From: Castanea sativa
Lineage: Eukaryota > Streptophyta > Magnoliopsida > Fagales > Fagaceae
Assembly: GCF_040712315.1 (NCBI RefSeq)
Contig: NC_134020.1
Span: 45,741,751-45,805,750 of the forward strand
DNA: 64,000 bases
Reading direction: 5' to 3'
This document shows positions 12,220 through 25,423 of the stretch, piece after piece. Every line of letters begins with the position of its first letter. Within the stretch, counting starts at the first letter, position 1. Under the pieces are notes generated by a model. The model did not search any database. It was not told where the DNA came from and was given only the letters and a program-made list of their open reading frames with translations. Both the position numbers and the translations under genes were made by a program.

Positions 12220-13056
12220 TAATTGTGTGATTAAAAATACAAGTAATGGATTGAAAGATTTTTTCTATTGGTTTGAAAGGTTAACTTTTTTTAAAATAAA
12301 TAATTTTAATGCCACACACTTTTAGTTCTCTTACGGAAGTAGCCAAATAGAGCCTTATTTAAAGCTAGTCCAGTCAAGGCCGTCCATGTATGATCATACG
12401 CTTGAGCTATGCTTGTATGCTGAAGCTATAAATACACCGGAAGATTAGAAGCGCCTTGAACCGTAAGCCTAGAAGCCAAGATTTCCTTCTCCTCCCCAAC
12501 CCCTCCCAAGAATTGATGGACGAAAACGACTGAAAAAGGAATTCTCTTTTCCCTCTGCGGCTTACCAGAAGCGTCTTTACTTATAGAAGTTATGTAATTA
12601 ATTGGGAATAATAAATAAAAAAATAGTAGTTCATATGAAAATGACGATAGAGTCGTAAAAAATAATTGTGTTAAATGTTATAATCACTCTACAAGTACAA
12701 TTTTTTTTGGGTGCATGGGATAGGCACGAGTCAGACTGGAGTTTAAGACTTAGGGGGTTTTAAACCCATTTACACTTAGATTTTTTATCTTACGTACCAA
12801 AAAAAAAAAAACTATAACCTTTTGTTTTTTTTCAATAAACAAGTGGAGCTCTGCTGTCACACGCGCAGAGATAGTCGGTGTACACGGAAACAGCAGATTT
12901 TTTTCCTCCAAATCCCAACTATTTAAACGAGAGGACGTTCGTTTGGTTAACCAAACGATGAGTCGTTGCTGATATTTGACATAACACGTGTAGTTCTTTG
13001 TGGTGGCGGTGGTGGCGGTCGGCTAAAATTTAAAGGCCAAGATCAGTTCAGTAATA
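12220..13056. promoter_or_regulatory. Upstream region of the glucanase gene
   Basis: No coding signal. A TATA-like AACTATTTAAACGAG at about 12918-12932 lies about 130 bases before the glucanase ATG and is the best core promoter candidate. An ACACGTGT motif with an ACGTG core (about 12985) lies just downstream of it. A second TATA-like CTATAAATAC at about 12426 is farther upstream. These assignments rest on position and motif only. Confidence 0.35.
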
Positions 13057-15189
13057 ATGGCTACCTGTTCTATCTTCCAAGCACTTTTGTTGTTTCTCAC
13101 TCTTTCAGGTTTCTTTTCTTGCCTTCACTTCTCTCTTATTACTCAGTTTGGTTTCTAAGATATTGACAGAAAATGCAAAAACGAAAAGATAACTTTTTGA
13201 GTTGACTGTGATGAATGTTTCTATGTTAAAGAGTTCTGCCCAGGTGTTTCTAATGTAAAGTATATATATATAACTCTTGTTTCAAGTTTGAGTCTTTTGT
13301 TATTTTTGCAGCTATAACAACAGGGTATCATTTTTAATGTTTTATCATTTATAAGATAGACATATAGCGGTTGAGTTCTGTGAAACTCAATTGGGTTGAG
13401 TTCTTGTTGTTCTCTCTATTTGTGTCTTTATATATGTAAATTTGTGATCTGATTGATGGATTATCATTGCCAAATTTATTGAAAATTCTCTCTAGCTCCA
13501 AAGTTTTCTTTTTACTCAAGCTCAATGCACTTTTTTAGTAAATTGTATTGATTTCAGTTTTTGAGCATTGATTGAAGCACTGGAGTCATGTATGGACAAG
13601 TGTTGATTACGATAAATATTTCATAATAAAATGGTGTATATATTAAAAGTTTGACATCTTGACTATTTTTAAATTGGTTTTGGATTTAACTATCAAATTA
13701 GAATGCCCCATCTGGAGATGTAAAAATCAAAACTACTGGTCAAACAGAAATGCAAATTATGCAATAATGCATTACTAGCTCAACATATTTTTCCTCTCTA
13801 ATTAATATATTTCCTTATAAAATCATAGTTGACATTTTGAATCTATATGGTTTTCACTTTTTTTTTTTTTTTAACTCTGTTTCTCACTCTGTTTCAGACT
13901 TATTTGTCCAAAATCTCAGTATCGGAGTAGGAATAAACTATGGACAAATTGCCAACAATCTGCCGTCTCCCCCTCGTGTTGCCAACCTCCTTACATCTCT
14001 CAACATTAGTAGAGTAAAACTCTATGATGCCGATCCGAATGTCCTGCTTGCCTTCTCTAACTCGAATGTTGATTTCATTGTTGGCCTAGGAAATGAGTAT
14101 CTTCAGAGTATGGCTGACCCCATAAAAGCTCAAAATTGGATTCAACAGTATGTTACACCCCACCTTCCTCAAACAAAGATTTCCTGCATCCTTGTGGGAA
14201 ATGAGGTATTCTATAGCAATGACACTCAGTTAAAATCTAGTCTCCTCCCAGCAATGCAAAGTGTATATCATACTCTTGTTAATCTTGGACTAGATAAACA
14301 AGTTACTGTCACAACTGCACACTCTCTTACAATATTAGGTAATTCATACCCTCCCTCAGCCGGGACTTTTAGGCAAGATCTTGCCCAGTATATCCAACCT
14401 CTTCTAAATTTTCATGCTCAGATCAATTCACCCTTCTTAATAAATGCATATCCATATTTTGCATACAAGGATAACCCAGGTCAGGTTCAATTAGAGTATG
14501 TGCTATTTCAGCCTAACCAAGGGATGACTGATCCAAGTACGAATTTGCACTATGATAACATGTTGTATGCTCAAATTGATGCTGTGTATTGGGCGATGAA
14601 AGCAATGGGGCATACAGATATTGAGGTTAAAATTTCAGAGACGGGTTGGCCATCTAAGGGGGATACTGATGAGGCAGGAGCTACACCAGAGAATGCTGGA
14701 TTATATAATGGTAATTTGCTGCAGAGAATACAGGAGAAGCAAGGTACTCCAGCAAAACCGTCTACTCCAGTTGACATATACGTGTTTGCACTTTTTAACG
14801 AGGATTTAAAGCCTGGTCCGGCATCAGAGAGGAACTATGGCCTCTACTATCCTAATGGTACCCCAGTTTACAACATTGGATTACAGGGCTATCTACCAGT
14901 ACCAGGGTTTGACATTTCAGCATCCAGTAACAATGTAAGACATGTATTCTCTATAATTTGTGTCACCTTTACAGTCTTTCTTATCATAAATAAATGTTTT
15001 GATGGATAAATCCTCTTCCTGATTTATTGAAGTCATTTGTTAGCATGAGATTCATTTGGTAAGTTTGTTCGAGTAAAATGATGCATCTAATTCAAGTTTT
15101 GTAAATTTTTTCTCCATATTTTGCAGGCTTTGTCTGTTTTCAGCTTTCTTATCATTCTTATGGCAAGCTTAATTTGTGAGCACTTGTGA
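13057..15189 (+). CDS. GPI-anchored glucan endo-1,3-beta-glucosidase (GH17)
   Basis: Glycoside hydrolase family 17 enzymes cut beta-1,3-glucan (callose) at the cell surface. Proposed exons are 13057-13108, 13898-14934 and 15127-15189, all with GT-AG introns, giving 383 residues. Exon 1 encodes only a hydrophobic signal peptide (MATCSIFQALLLFLTLS). The mature part begins near the family signature SIGVGINYGQIANNLPSP (residues 25-42). E120 in VGNEV is the expected acid/base and E265 in ISETGWPSKGD the nucleophile. Exon 3 encodes a hydrophobic C-terminus (ALSVFSFLIILMASLI) after a Ser/Asn-rich stretch, as in GPI-anchored members. There is no CBM43 domain. A continuous frame from 13837 to 15009 reads through the first intron and past the second donor, so its first residues and tail are intronic. 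In Arabidopsis the syntenic counterpart would be At2g27500 (from memory). Confidence 0.93.
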
Positions 15190-17346
15190 ATTCTTGAACT
15201 GAAGGCAGGAGAGATCAAAAGAGAAAAATAGGAATTCATAGAGATCATTTAATGCTAGAGGAGTTTCTACGGGTGAGAAATTCAATTACTTTTTACTCTT
15301 AGAACAATGCTAACCAAATATCTTAACTAACCCCAAATCCTAAACCTGCTAGCTGTGGTCCATACCTTCTCATTTTCCTTCATCTTTATTGTGATTTACT
15401 CATATTCTCTTAGACTTTCATACACTAGAACCAATTAGAAAAACTTCAAATCATATAATGGGAAATTCGTATACTTTATTTTTAAGACAAGTTTTACCAC
15501 GAATCTATAAGATAGAGCCTGTCTATATTTGTCTACTTTATACATGCATTGAACAGAGCATTGACATTAAATATTTATGATTAATGAGCCGTATCAAACT
15601 CTAAATTTGCGAATACAATCTCATTTTTTTTTTTTTGCATTTTTTTATTAAAGATACGGTGGTGGTATCCATGCTTCTCACCACCCACTTGCAATGATGC
15701 GTATGAATCTTGCTGTACAAAATTCCTGTTGTCTTCAGCTAGACAAAAGTCCAAACAGGCTTCTATCAGATAAGAGGCCATTAGAGACCACCTTTCGGCA
15801 GCTGGCAGCTGGTGTTTCTTATTTTTTTCCCAAGTCACCAAAACTGAAACCTCATTAGTGTTGTCATTGATTGTGAATCCTATCTCAAAGTTGGCTGCCT
15901 CTTTGTCTGCATCTTTTACTTCCTATTTCCAATAAAGTATTTGTATTATCAGTCTTAATTGAAACAGTGCCATTTTGATTTTATGCCTACATCATTGTAT
16001 GGCAGGTCTTTTCTCTCATAACAAAAATAGAATCACTATACTAATCACATCAGGGTCAATCTGTGATCGCTAATACATCTTTAAAATATGCCATTAACTT
16101 TCTGGTGTCTTTTGGTCTAATCCAAGCATATTATACCAAAGCAGTTGGCTATAACTTATTATCAAACTGTTGAAATTATGTTGAAAAATCTATTCCTAAT
16201 TAGATACCAACTTGACGATTCCTGCTTTTTTCTTTGTTGTTGAACATAATGTTGAAATTTTTTGCATATGTAACATCACATAGGATAATTGAGCCACAAG
16301 GTGCAATGGTGGATTTCAACATCATGGACCATTCGAATGCACCCATAAGATTCTCACATCGGCATGGCCCAGAGGATAAGATTGCCAGATAAACGAATCC
16401 ACTGAGAGTTAGACTTGTATAGTGACTGGCTAGCTACCAGTACTATAGCTGATCCCCATGAACATGGTCTCTCTTTGGTTCCAACCCCATGGACATACAA
16501 ACCAAATTGCTTTGAGGCCCATTAGGTTTTGTTAGTTTGATGTTGAGGAAACCGTCTAGTAATGTGGGGTTGGACAAACATTGAACTACCTTAGTAGTTG
16601 TGGTCCAAGTAGCCCATAGCCAAATAAAAAACTGACACAGCAACAAATTAAGTTTTCTTGCGTAGCTTTCAAAAAGAAAAAGATAAATGACTTTATAAAT
16701 AAATCTGACTAAGCACACCCCTTGATTACCGGACAATATTTAATATATGGAAGCTGGTACACCATCAAATGAAAAAGATTCAACCAATTTTGCATGTTGA
16801 AAGTTGAATATTTGGTTCAGAGCATTTAATTATTCAAATATATAAAGTATGGTAGGTTTGTGGGTTTATTCTTATTTATGTGATTTGAGCTGTTGTTGCA
16901 TCTGTGCAGGGAGACAAAAACATACGTGGAGCTTTTACTTCCAAATATAAAAGCTACTTACTCCAGCAGTGACAGATCGGAACTTTTCTATTATAAACAG
17001 CACAAGATTCATCATAGAGAACAATAATCATATATGTATATAGTATAAACCATTCATTAACAGATTAGGTAATTCATCTTTAAAAAATAACAATAAACAC
17101 GAAGAAGCCATGAGGTAATTAGCTAAGGGAGGTAGAAAAGTAATAAGAACTACAAATTCTTTAACAAAAATCTAATAATTAATGTCAAGGGAGAACTTGG
17201 TGAAGATTTTAGAGGGCGATTTGTGGGATTCTAGGACTCGCAGCATTTTGTTGTATATGGAGCAATTGAATTGATTTTACCATGTAAGCACAAGTCTAGA
17301 AAAAAATAATAATAATAATAATTTGCTGATGGTATCTTGTTAGCTG

Positions 17347-17381
<35 letters not shown>

Positions 17382-19586
17382 GAAAGTATGCACTCTCCGG
17401 TTATGACTTCCCCCAACTGGATTTTCTAAAGCATGGTTACTTTAGTTTCAACAAATGCATCACGTGAAGGTGTTTCAACATAATTGAGGGTTGATTAAAA
17501 ATCATTGTGAGAGAGAATCACGAATGGATGACAAGAAGAAAATTTATCATGCATCAGGTGCATGTATCCAACCTCTCACATGGGGGTGGATATATGCACC
17601 CTATTACCACTTTGATGGCAAGAGGCAAATTATTATTTGGAAACTATTTGCGAGAAAATTTTGAATAATTAACAACCACTCATTAATTTTTTTCACTAGT
17701 GGGTTTGGAACAAATTTTGTTAGTCCAAAAGTTTCAGTGGACTTGTTGGAGTTCAATTATGGGTTGAGTCTTCAAATTATCCGATTTGGGTTTGGCAGCC
17801 TATGTCTAGTGATTGCAGACGTGATGGGCACAACATGTGGCTTAAAGTGACCTTGGGTCAACTCAGTGTCTCATCTTGTGCATATGAGTATTAGATGAAA
17901 ATCTTATCACATCTATTTGACTAAACAATTGTGTTATATTTAATGTGTACATTTTATACATCGTGTTTTGATAATATTTGCCTCCTAAGGGCTTGGTCTA
18001 TTAGTTTTTGGTTAAGTCTCCTAATCCTAAGTCATAACCAAACACTTTAGGATCACTTGCAAAGATTTTTGGGTGTAATTACCCAATATGTGAGGGACAA
18101 AGGACGATATTAATTAAAAAAATTTATCAAGGGCTGGACACTCACATTAGCCCAAAAAAGAACAATAATAATAATATGATAATGTGCAACACTCGCCATG
18201 ATACCAAACATTGTCTTTGTTTGCAAATAAAAAGTGTACACTCATTAAATTTTTGATCTGTTAGTTTCTCAAAAAAAAGAAAAAAAGAAAAAGTTCTTTG
18301 ATCCGTCAACTTTAGAATTTGTATTTTAATTCCTAACGTTTGAACTTTGTTTTTAATCTCGATCTATTTTGCTTTCTGTCAATAACATTGCAGTAAAATG
18401 TCGACTAAACCTAAAGAAAAATTACACGTTTTGATCATGTCAAAAGAATAAGGTACCCTGTTTTAGAACAATCCACAAGTTATATATATATCTTACGTCA
18501 AACTCATCCCTTTGGAAAGAAATCATCCTTGAGTTAAGGTTCGGAAAGTGAAATCTTCAATGCCAAGGGAATAAATAGTTTGAGAAGTTCAATATCCTTG
18601 TGCTATTTCCATATTTATTTTCAACCCTAGTAAAATAGACATATTGTAATACTTTGTTGCTTCTGATTTGATTTTATTTCAAATTACTCTTATTTAATTG
18701 TCTCCACACACTCGATCTCGATCTCACTTTCTCCTTTCTCAAAAAAAAAAGAAAAAATCAAATCTCACTTTTATTTTTTTGGGTAATGGGCTCTTCATTA
18801 ATCTTTTTAAGAATCTCCTCTGTTTTTCTTTTTCTTTGATTTGTGCATAATCTTTAAGAAATGTATTTTTTGTCATTTTTTTACACATAATTTTTCAACC
18901 TATGGCTTTTGTTCATATTCTTCAAAATTAACATGTGCTAGAGAGTTACCAAACCTTTTATCTAAGTTGGGCTGGGCTAAGTTCAGTGCTTTAGGCTTCA
19001 CAGAATTTATGCATTTTTTAGCGTATAGAGACAAATATGACCCACGTCTACATGTTTGACCTTTTTGAGGATTAGATCGCCGACCTATCACCGCCCCTAA
19101 TTGGTCAAAGATGACAGCTCTAGTCCACATATTGTAGCATGGATATCAAACTACGCGGCATATGTTCTTATTATATTCTGTGTGTAAAACTAGTATGGTA
19201 TTCTTGAAAATTGTCAGTGAAATCCACTGATTGGAGTCAGATTGCTATTCATGTTCAGATGCAAAGGAAGTAAGGAACTTCTTCTTCTCTTTGCAACAGA
19301 GTTTGATTTGACCAAATTTTGTTCCTATACTTTCATGGCTTCATCAATTATAAGATACTAGAAAAGGTGTAAAAAGGTGTATTCATGTGTGAATTCCCAC
19401 TAATGTTGTAATGAGATACAAAAAGAAAGGATTTCTTTTTCACATTACTCAAAATTCTAAGAGGTATACAAAGAAAATGCTTAACAAAACTCACTTTTAC
19501 TCTACAAGCTCTTGCTCACCTCAAAAGAATTGGTTCCAAACAATCAAATGAATCAAGAACACAAAAATGACTAGCATCACATCAAG
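15190..19586. other. Gene-free intergenic stretch between glucanase and EF-hand genes
   Basis: No supported gene. Unassigned minus-strand frames at 15841-15581 and 16736-16443 have no recognisable domain. A CT/AT microsatellite lies at 17349-17380. I looked for a dephospho-CoA kinase here because Arabidopsis has one between the corresponding genes, and saw no P-loop-encoding exon. Confidence 0.5.
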
Positions 19587-22314
19587 TTAATTATAAGATA
19601 CAAGAAAAGGGATGACCATAGACATGAATGTGTCATAAGGAAGTGTTGCTGAACCGGTATACTGCCTATCCTTCTCTTTAAATTTGTCCGTCAAACCCTG
19701 AAATCACATTCACATAAGCCATTAGATGGAAGTACATGAAATCTCATCAAACAAGGTTGACAGTTTTCTATTTCAGATTATGTTTGTCCAATATATTTCA
19801 TTTGAAAGAGAAAGTAAGTAACAAGAGGAAGTGAAGGGATTAAGAGAAATTTGAAGTTTTAGACTTCCGAAGGAATTTGCAGTCTCACCTTCACAATCAA
19901 CCCACATCTGCATGTCCAACAAAACAAATCATTAGAAATATAACCACATGGCAATCTCAACAACAAAAAATAAAAATTGACGATGAATGTGAAGTATCCT
20001 AGTTAGAAGACTTACTCAACAAAACTGTCAAAATTAAGTTCCACCCTCCTGCCACTTCCATCATCATACTTGGAAACCAGTAGTTGGAGAATAGAAGCTG
20101 GGATTGTATAGCCAATACCATAGAGAGCATCTCTCAGCTCAAATGAGTCAATTTTACCACTCCTATCTTTATCATATCTCTGAAAAATGGCCTGCAAGTG
20201 AGTCCAATACCAAAAGTTCAATTTGACATGCATCAAGCAATATTAGGAAAAACTAAAAAGTAATTGGTTGGACAAAATGTTCTCTATGTGATCAGCATTA
20301 TAGTGCTTATCGAAATGAGAGCGTCTCTGACCATGTAGAGCAGAGACATTAACGTGGGTGAAAATGAAGACGAAATCATTTACATTACATATCAAGGAAA
20401 TTTCAATAAGATACATGCTTAAATTTTAATTTGTATATAGAATCTATTGCCTTAGTGCAATAGCAAGTGCCTTCCACAAAAAAATTACAAGTCATGGGTT
20501 CAAGTTTAGTAATCAACTTCTTCTAACAAAATTAGGGATAAGACTGCCTACCATGATCTCTTCTAGACCCTCCAAAAATGGGAGCTAGGTACCGACCTAT
20601 TTATATAGAATCTATTGACTTGTTCTAGTAATTTGTATATCATTGTAGTATTGCATTAAATGAGCTGGATGGGGATTCTAGCCTATTGTTGTCACCATAT
20701 ATCCCATTAATGCCAAGGAAAATTGATTCGCTTCACTGCCTAAATATTTTAGATTGTCAAAAAGAACTAAGGAAAAAAGAGGAAAAGGCTAGAATTAAGT
20801 AAAGTGTCTTCCTTATTTAACCAACTATTTTCATGAACCAAAAAGGAATTTGTAGGTTTCTAATACAAAGACCGTAATTGATTTCTTTCAAAGTTGTTAC
20901 GTAAAATGAAAGAAATGGGATAAGATTACTTACTTGCCATTGACCAAGACAAGTCCATAGTGCAGCAAACTCTTTTGGCCCTGTAACAGCAAATTAATAT
21001 ACCCAAATCAGTAACTGCAACAAGACCAAAATATTTCTTGCTAAAAGCTTTTTTTTTTTTTTTTTAATGTCTTGCTAAAAGCTTTTGCTTATTTGTTAAA
21101 AGTTATTTAAAGTATAATTATATTTAGCTCCTTTTCAACGTTAACATTTTTAGAAAAATAATTCATTTTCTAACAATTATTTTCTACAAAATTATATCAA
21201 TTTTCTATATTTGGTAGTGACCTTAAAAATAAGTTGAAAAACAATCTTCTTAGTTTTCTTTATTTAACTTGTCATGTTTTCCATAAAATTTTGGTGGAAA
21301 ACAATTTCTAAGAAATAATTCATACTTTTAATAGGAATTTCTATTTACCATAGATAGTTTTCTCTACCTATTTTCTTTAATACGACCAAACATAATAAAA
21401 CATAAAAAATAAAAATAAAAACTATCTTCACATCAAATTTTTCATCAAAATAAACAGAGCTTTAATAAATAATTTTGAAAAAAATGAAATGTACATAATC
21501 AAATAAACCATAAAGCTATAAGAAAAACCAGTCAGATAAAAACTGGTCAAAGAAAATAGTGTGGAAAGCTAAATTTGACAAAGTAAAGTCAGAATCTAAT
21601 TTGAAACTTTAATACGATACCCATTGTTGTATATTTGAATCACACAAACTCCTTTGAAAATCAACTAACACCCACATAATTCATAATTGTAAACAGGTAA
21701 TATAAACTTGCTCGATTAATTATGTTCAAACAAACACGTTTGGCGGCTGAGAAAATTAAAACCCAGCAAAAGAAAAGAACAAGAATTGAAGATGTTCTTG
21801 ATACCAAAGAAAATGAAGATATGGATTGCATTAATTCAAACTCCAACCCCATATTTATCTTTCAATCAAATCCAAGAAAAAGAAAGAGAAACTGACCAAT
21901 TGTTAGAGGAGCATTGGGATTCTTGAAGAGAAAGATGAGCAGCCGAATGGTCCTAAGAGAGAACCTGTTGTAGGTAGAAGAAAGAGCTTGCTGCAACTCA
22001 TTCTCATCAATAAAACCACTCCTGTCTCTATCCACCATCTGAAAGCTCCTTATCACATCTGGGTGTGTCCCAGCTGGAAATTCTGATGATGATGACGATG
22101 ATGATGATGGGTACTGTTGCCCATATGAACCATAAGCAGAATTGGAGGAAGAAGGAGTAGTAGTCCCATGAGGATAGGATTGGGAGTGGTGGGCATGGTA
22201 ATTTGGAGCAGCTGATGCAGAAGTATATGGTGATTGTTCTCCAGGAAAGGATGGTGCAGAAGGAGCATAAGACTGAGAGTTATTGTTGTTGTTGTATCTG
22301 TTTGAGTACGCCAT
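19587..22314 (-). CDS. CML48: Penta-EF-hand-type calcium-binding protein, CML48-like
   Basis: Five exons on the minus strand join in frame: 22314-21897, 20980-20934, 20191-20016, 19907-19889 and 19697-19587, giving 256 residues. The first ~80 residues are a low-complexity N/S/Y/P/H/G-rich tail, as in plant relatives of ALG-2/PDCD6. EF-hand 1 has a canonical loop at residues 95-106 (DRDRSGFIDENE), and another canonical loop lies at 162-173 (DKDRSGKIDSFE). The third (DDGSGRRVELNFDSF) is degenerate, and the C-terminal hands are non-canonical, as usual for the family. The 19-bp fourth exon restores the frame (FVE|CGLIVK). Such proteins bind Ca2+ and partners through hydrophobic grooves. CML48-50 are close paralogues; the CML48 choice rests mainly on synteny recalled from Arabidopsis. 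Confidence 0.92.
20450..20600 (+). mobile_element. Decayed Au-type SINE in EF-hand gene intron 2
   Basis: The sequence runs TAGTGCAATAGCAAGTGCCTTCCAC, then GTCATGGGTTCAAGT (B-box-like), then a CTTCT...CAAAATTAGGGATAAG phrase and GACTGCCTACCATGATC. This order of a tRNA-like head followed by GGGTAAGGCTGCGTACA-type body is that of the widespread plant Au SINE. The copy is diverged and no target duplication is evident. It lies in the intron between exons 2 and 3. Confidence 0.5.
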
Positions 22315-22370
22315 TGATATGAGAAATTAAGTATATACGTGAGTAATGAATAATTTGTTGCAGAAAAAGG

Positions 22371-22379
22371 ATATATATA
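22371..22379 (-). promoter_or_regulatory. TATA box of the EF-hand gene
   Basis: CTATATATATCC on the minus strand lies about 57 bases before the ATG at 22314. This is the right side and plausible spacing for a short 5' UTR. It is a motif call only. Confidence 0.45.
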
Positions 22380-22595
22380 GCTGTGAAATATAGGTCTGAA
22401 GGTTATATAATATTGTAATGAAAATAGATGATACAGATAGTAAACGTTTGAAGTTGGGGCGGCGATATCTAAAATACAATATAGAATTCAAGATTTTGGT
22501 TTCTGAGAAGTTTGCCTTTGTGAAAAGAATGATTATATTTAATGAGTGTGCTCTTATCTTTTGTATTAGTAGTCGTAGTTGTCTTTAAAGCCGAC

Positions 22596-22793
22596 AATGC
22601 TACCACCGCAATAAATGACACTGTTTTTGCCACAATTTTCTACTCGACGAGTTGTGAGTTTTGGAGTTATCGATAATCTTTTCTTAGCTAATCAAGACTT
22701 ATCGCATGGGTGAGTTGGGCTAATCACGACTTGTCACGTGGACGAGTTAAGAAAGTTGTGGCAAAAATTGTAAGTTGTTGCGGCACTAGCATT
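22596..22793. mobile_element. MITE, about 200 bp, with 45-bp inverted ends
   Basis: The left end reads AATGCTACCACCGCAATAAA and continues to TTTTTGCCACAATTTTC. The right end on the other strand reads AATGCTAGTGCCGCAACAAC and continues to TTTTTGCCACAACTTTC. Within it, GACGAGTT and GACTTATCGC/GACTTGTCAC repeat. A related start (AATGCTACC...CAATAAATTGACATTTTTA) occurs in the segmental duplication at about 51860 and 55730. It lies about 280 bases upstream of the EF-hand gene. Confidence 0.6.
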
Positions 22794-25423
22794 TTATGAA
22801 GAAGGCAGAAGGCAAAAGAGTGGAAGTCGTGATTTATGGCACCGCTTTAGCGTGTTGATTCGAGATTACTCTCGAATGGCTGTGGCTTGGCATACAGTGT
22901 TCAGATATATATGTATGCTTTTTTTTTTTTTTGGGTAAATGCAGTGTTTTATTTACAAAACAAAATGACCACGTCTTGTTGTTGTTGCATAGTGCACACA
23001 AATTCTACAATTTATAGTTTTTTATTTTAGTAATTTGATAGTAAAATAGTAATGTCTAAAGAAATTACATTTAAATTACAAATTTTAAATTCTTGATCTC
23101 TTTTTTTTTTCATGATCAATATTATGATACTATTATTAATAAAAATCAGTTTGTGTCATTTAAATTTCAAAGTCTTTTAAAAAAATTTCATTTAAGCTTT
23201 ATAAGTAAGTTTTATTTCAACCTCAAATTTTGAAATAGATTTCATTTAAACCAATTAGTGGTGTGATATTTAATGGTGTTAACATGGAAACAAAAATGTG
23301 ATAATAGATTTAAATGAAACATGTTTAGAAACTTTAAAATTTAAATGAAACATATTAAAAATTCTAAAGTTTAAAAAGTAACTTATCCTTAAAAAAATGT
23401 ATAAAGGATTGTCTTGAAATGCCATTTATTTAGTTTTGTTTTGAAAAAAAAAAACAATGGCAATATAAATCTTTTAAAACAACACAATAGCTTTGCAAGA
23501 AAATTTAAATAAGACACGCATATATATTGCATACATTGACTTGTTTTAGAGGAATAATTATTGGTCAAAGAATCACGTATAAACATTGGATGGTTACCCC
23601 AAGGATGGTAACATTGTTTTATATATCATTAAAGTAATGCATTACATTAGTAGGATGGGGAAGCCTCTTGTTGTCTCCATGTCATATCCCATTAATATAT
23701 AAAGGAATTTGAATTGCATCACTATCTACGTCTTAAAAAAGAAATGTAGGTTTCAGTTATCTTAATTGATAAAATTTCTTATCGTTAAATAAAATATATA
23801 AGATTTGATCCCAGTCTATACAAAAAAAATTAATTGGTATCTTGGTCTAATAACAAAGAGTAATCATCAAAAGCAAAAATTATAAGTTGAAACTAAAAAA
23901 ATTTAAAAAAGAGGATTTGGGTCTATATATATACTCTTTGTTTATTTTTATTCTTATTTTCACAAAAGAAAGTTAAATAATTTTTTAATATCAAGCAGTG
24001 AGGAGTCAAAAGGTGAACAAGTTGAAAGCAATGAGTCACCATCGACTAGTTAAAGAAAATTAGGGAAAAGCCAATTTGACAGTGTCAAAATCAAATCTAA
24101 ACCCAACTAGGGAGTTTTTTTTTTTTTTTTTTTTGAAGAGTGAGAGATCATCTCTACCTTCAATGAGTTGAATTAGATAAGGGAACTCAGGAGAGTTAGA
24201 AAATAGAGATAAGCATACACTCAACCGTATTTTGACTTATGTCATTGGCCCATTGAACTAGATTATTGGACAACAAAATTTATTTTATCTCTCTTTTAAT
24301 TTGTTTTTTATATACTATTTTTCCAATGTTTGTTATGATGGAAAACACAAATCAAATAAACTAGATATATAAATAAACTAATTCACAACTCTACATTAGA
24401 ATAAAGTAGTTTGTAACTCGTGCTTACACACAGAAACATTCAACAAAAGTGATTATAAGGTAGTCTTGCCTAGATGAAAGCATTTTTCAAAAAGTATTTT
24501 TTTCATTTGTAATTAACAGCTACTTAATATAATAATTAAAAAAATTAGTGCATACATGATAAATAAATAAAAAGGTTACTTACGAATTTTAATGCATCAT
24601 AAAAAATATATTATGCAATTATTCTCCAATCCTTGTAATGCATTTAATATGAAGATTACCCTCCAAGAAAAATAAAAATTATAATGTTACCATACATAAT
24701 CTTTTTTTTTTTTTTTTAAATACTAAGTATTTTTAAAACACACACACAAGGGGAGAAAAGAAGGTCTTAAAGAAACTGACAGTGGTGTATATCGTTACCA
24801 TACATAATCCTTGTGTTGCATAATTAGGCACTCAATCTCCTTATAAATAACAATAGCTATAGTCTGCAGTTAGGTTGCACAATATTTATTACAACTTCAA
24901 AGGCTTTGCATAAAATATTGTTTTATTTTTTTCTAAATAAACTTGTTTGCGTAAAGTGAAAAGATACAAAAAAATTCTTCAAGAGATAGTACTCCATTAT
25001 AATGTTGTCCATTATAATGTTGACTTTGACCCCAAATTCACTACACTATAATAGAAACAATATCACAAATTTATATTCCTTGTATCTCCAGATAAAAGTT
25101 TTGGTTCTACATGAATTAGAAAGCTAATTAAGACATATACATCTTAACTCAATCATCTAATAATTGTAGTTCTATCTTTTTTGAATAATTTTTTTAAAAA
25201 AAAGTGAGAATTATATTTCTAACTAATTACATTTCTTATTTGGGTACTTTCAATAATATTTACCTAATTAAAAGGACTTTGATATCCCACAAAAGTAATT
25301 AACCACACCACTATTATATGCTTAGGCTAAAAATTTAAGCACGCTCTACGGCTCCATGATTATCTCTATTTTTTTGAGAACCAGTCCATCACAGACTATT
25401 TATTATTACTTGAAAAAAAAAAA
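22794..25423. other. AT-rich intergenic stretch
   Basis: No gene is visible. It holds T-rich tracts (22920-22932, 24117-24134, 24703-24718) and a decayed SINE at 23745-23885. Confidence 0.5.
23745..23885 (+). mobile_element. Decayed SINE of the 38605 family
   Basis: The order GGTTTCAGTTATCTTAATTG, GATTTGATCCCAGTCTA, TTAATTGGTATCTTGGTCTA, TAATCATCA and GTTGAAACT followed by an A tract parallels the young SINE at 38605-38765. It is more diverged, with an A-rich insertion, and only a partial flanking repeat (TTAAAAAAGA). Confidence 0.5.

Noticed and set aside
13837..15009. A single 390-residue frame taken as the whole glucanase
   Set aside because: Its first residues come from the T-rich end of intron 1 and its last from intron 2. 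The splice-joined model supplies a proper signal peptide and a GPI-type C-terminus.
15581..15841. 86-residue minus-strand frame downstream of the glucanase as a gene
   Set aside because: No domain, no splice structure and a T-tract-derived lysine-rich stretch. Nothing supports coding.
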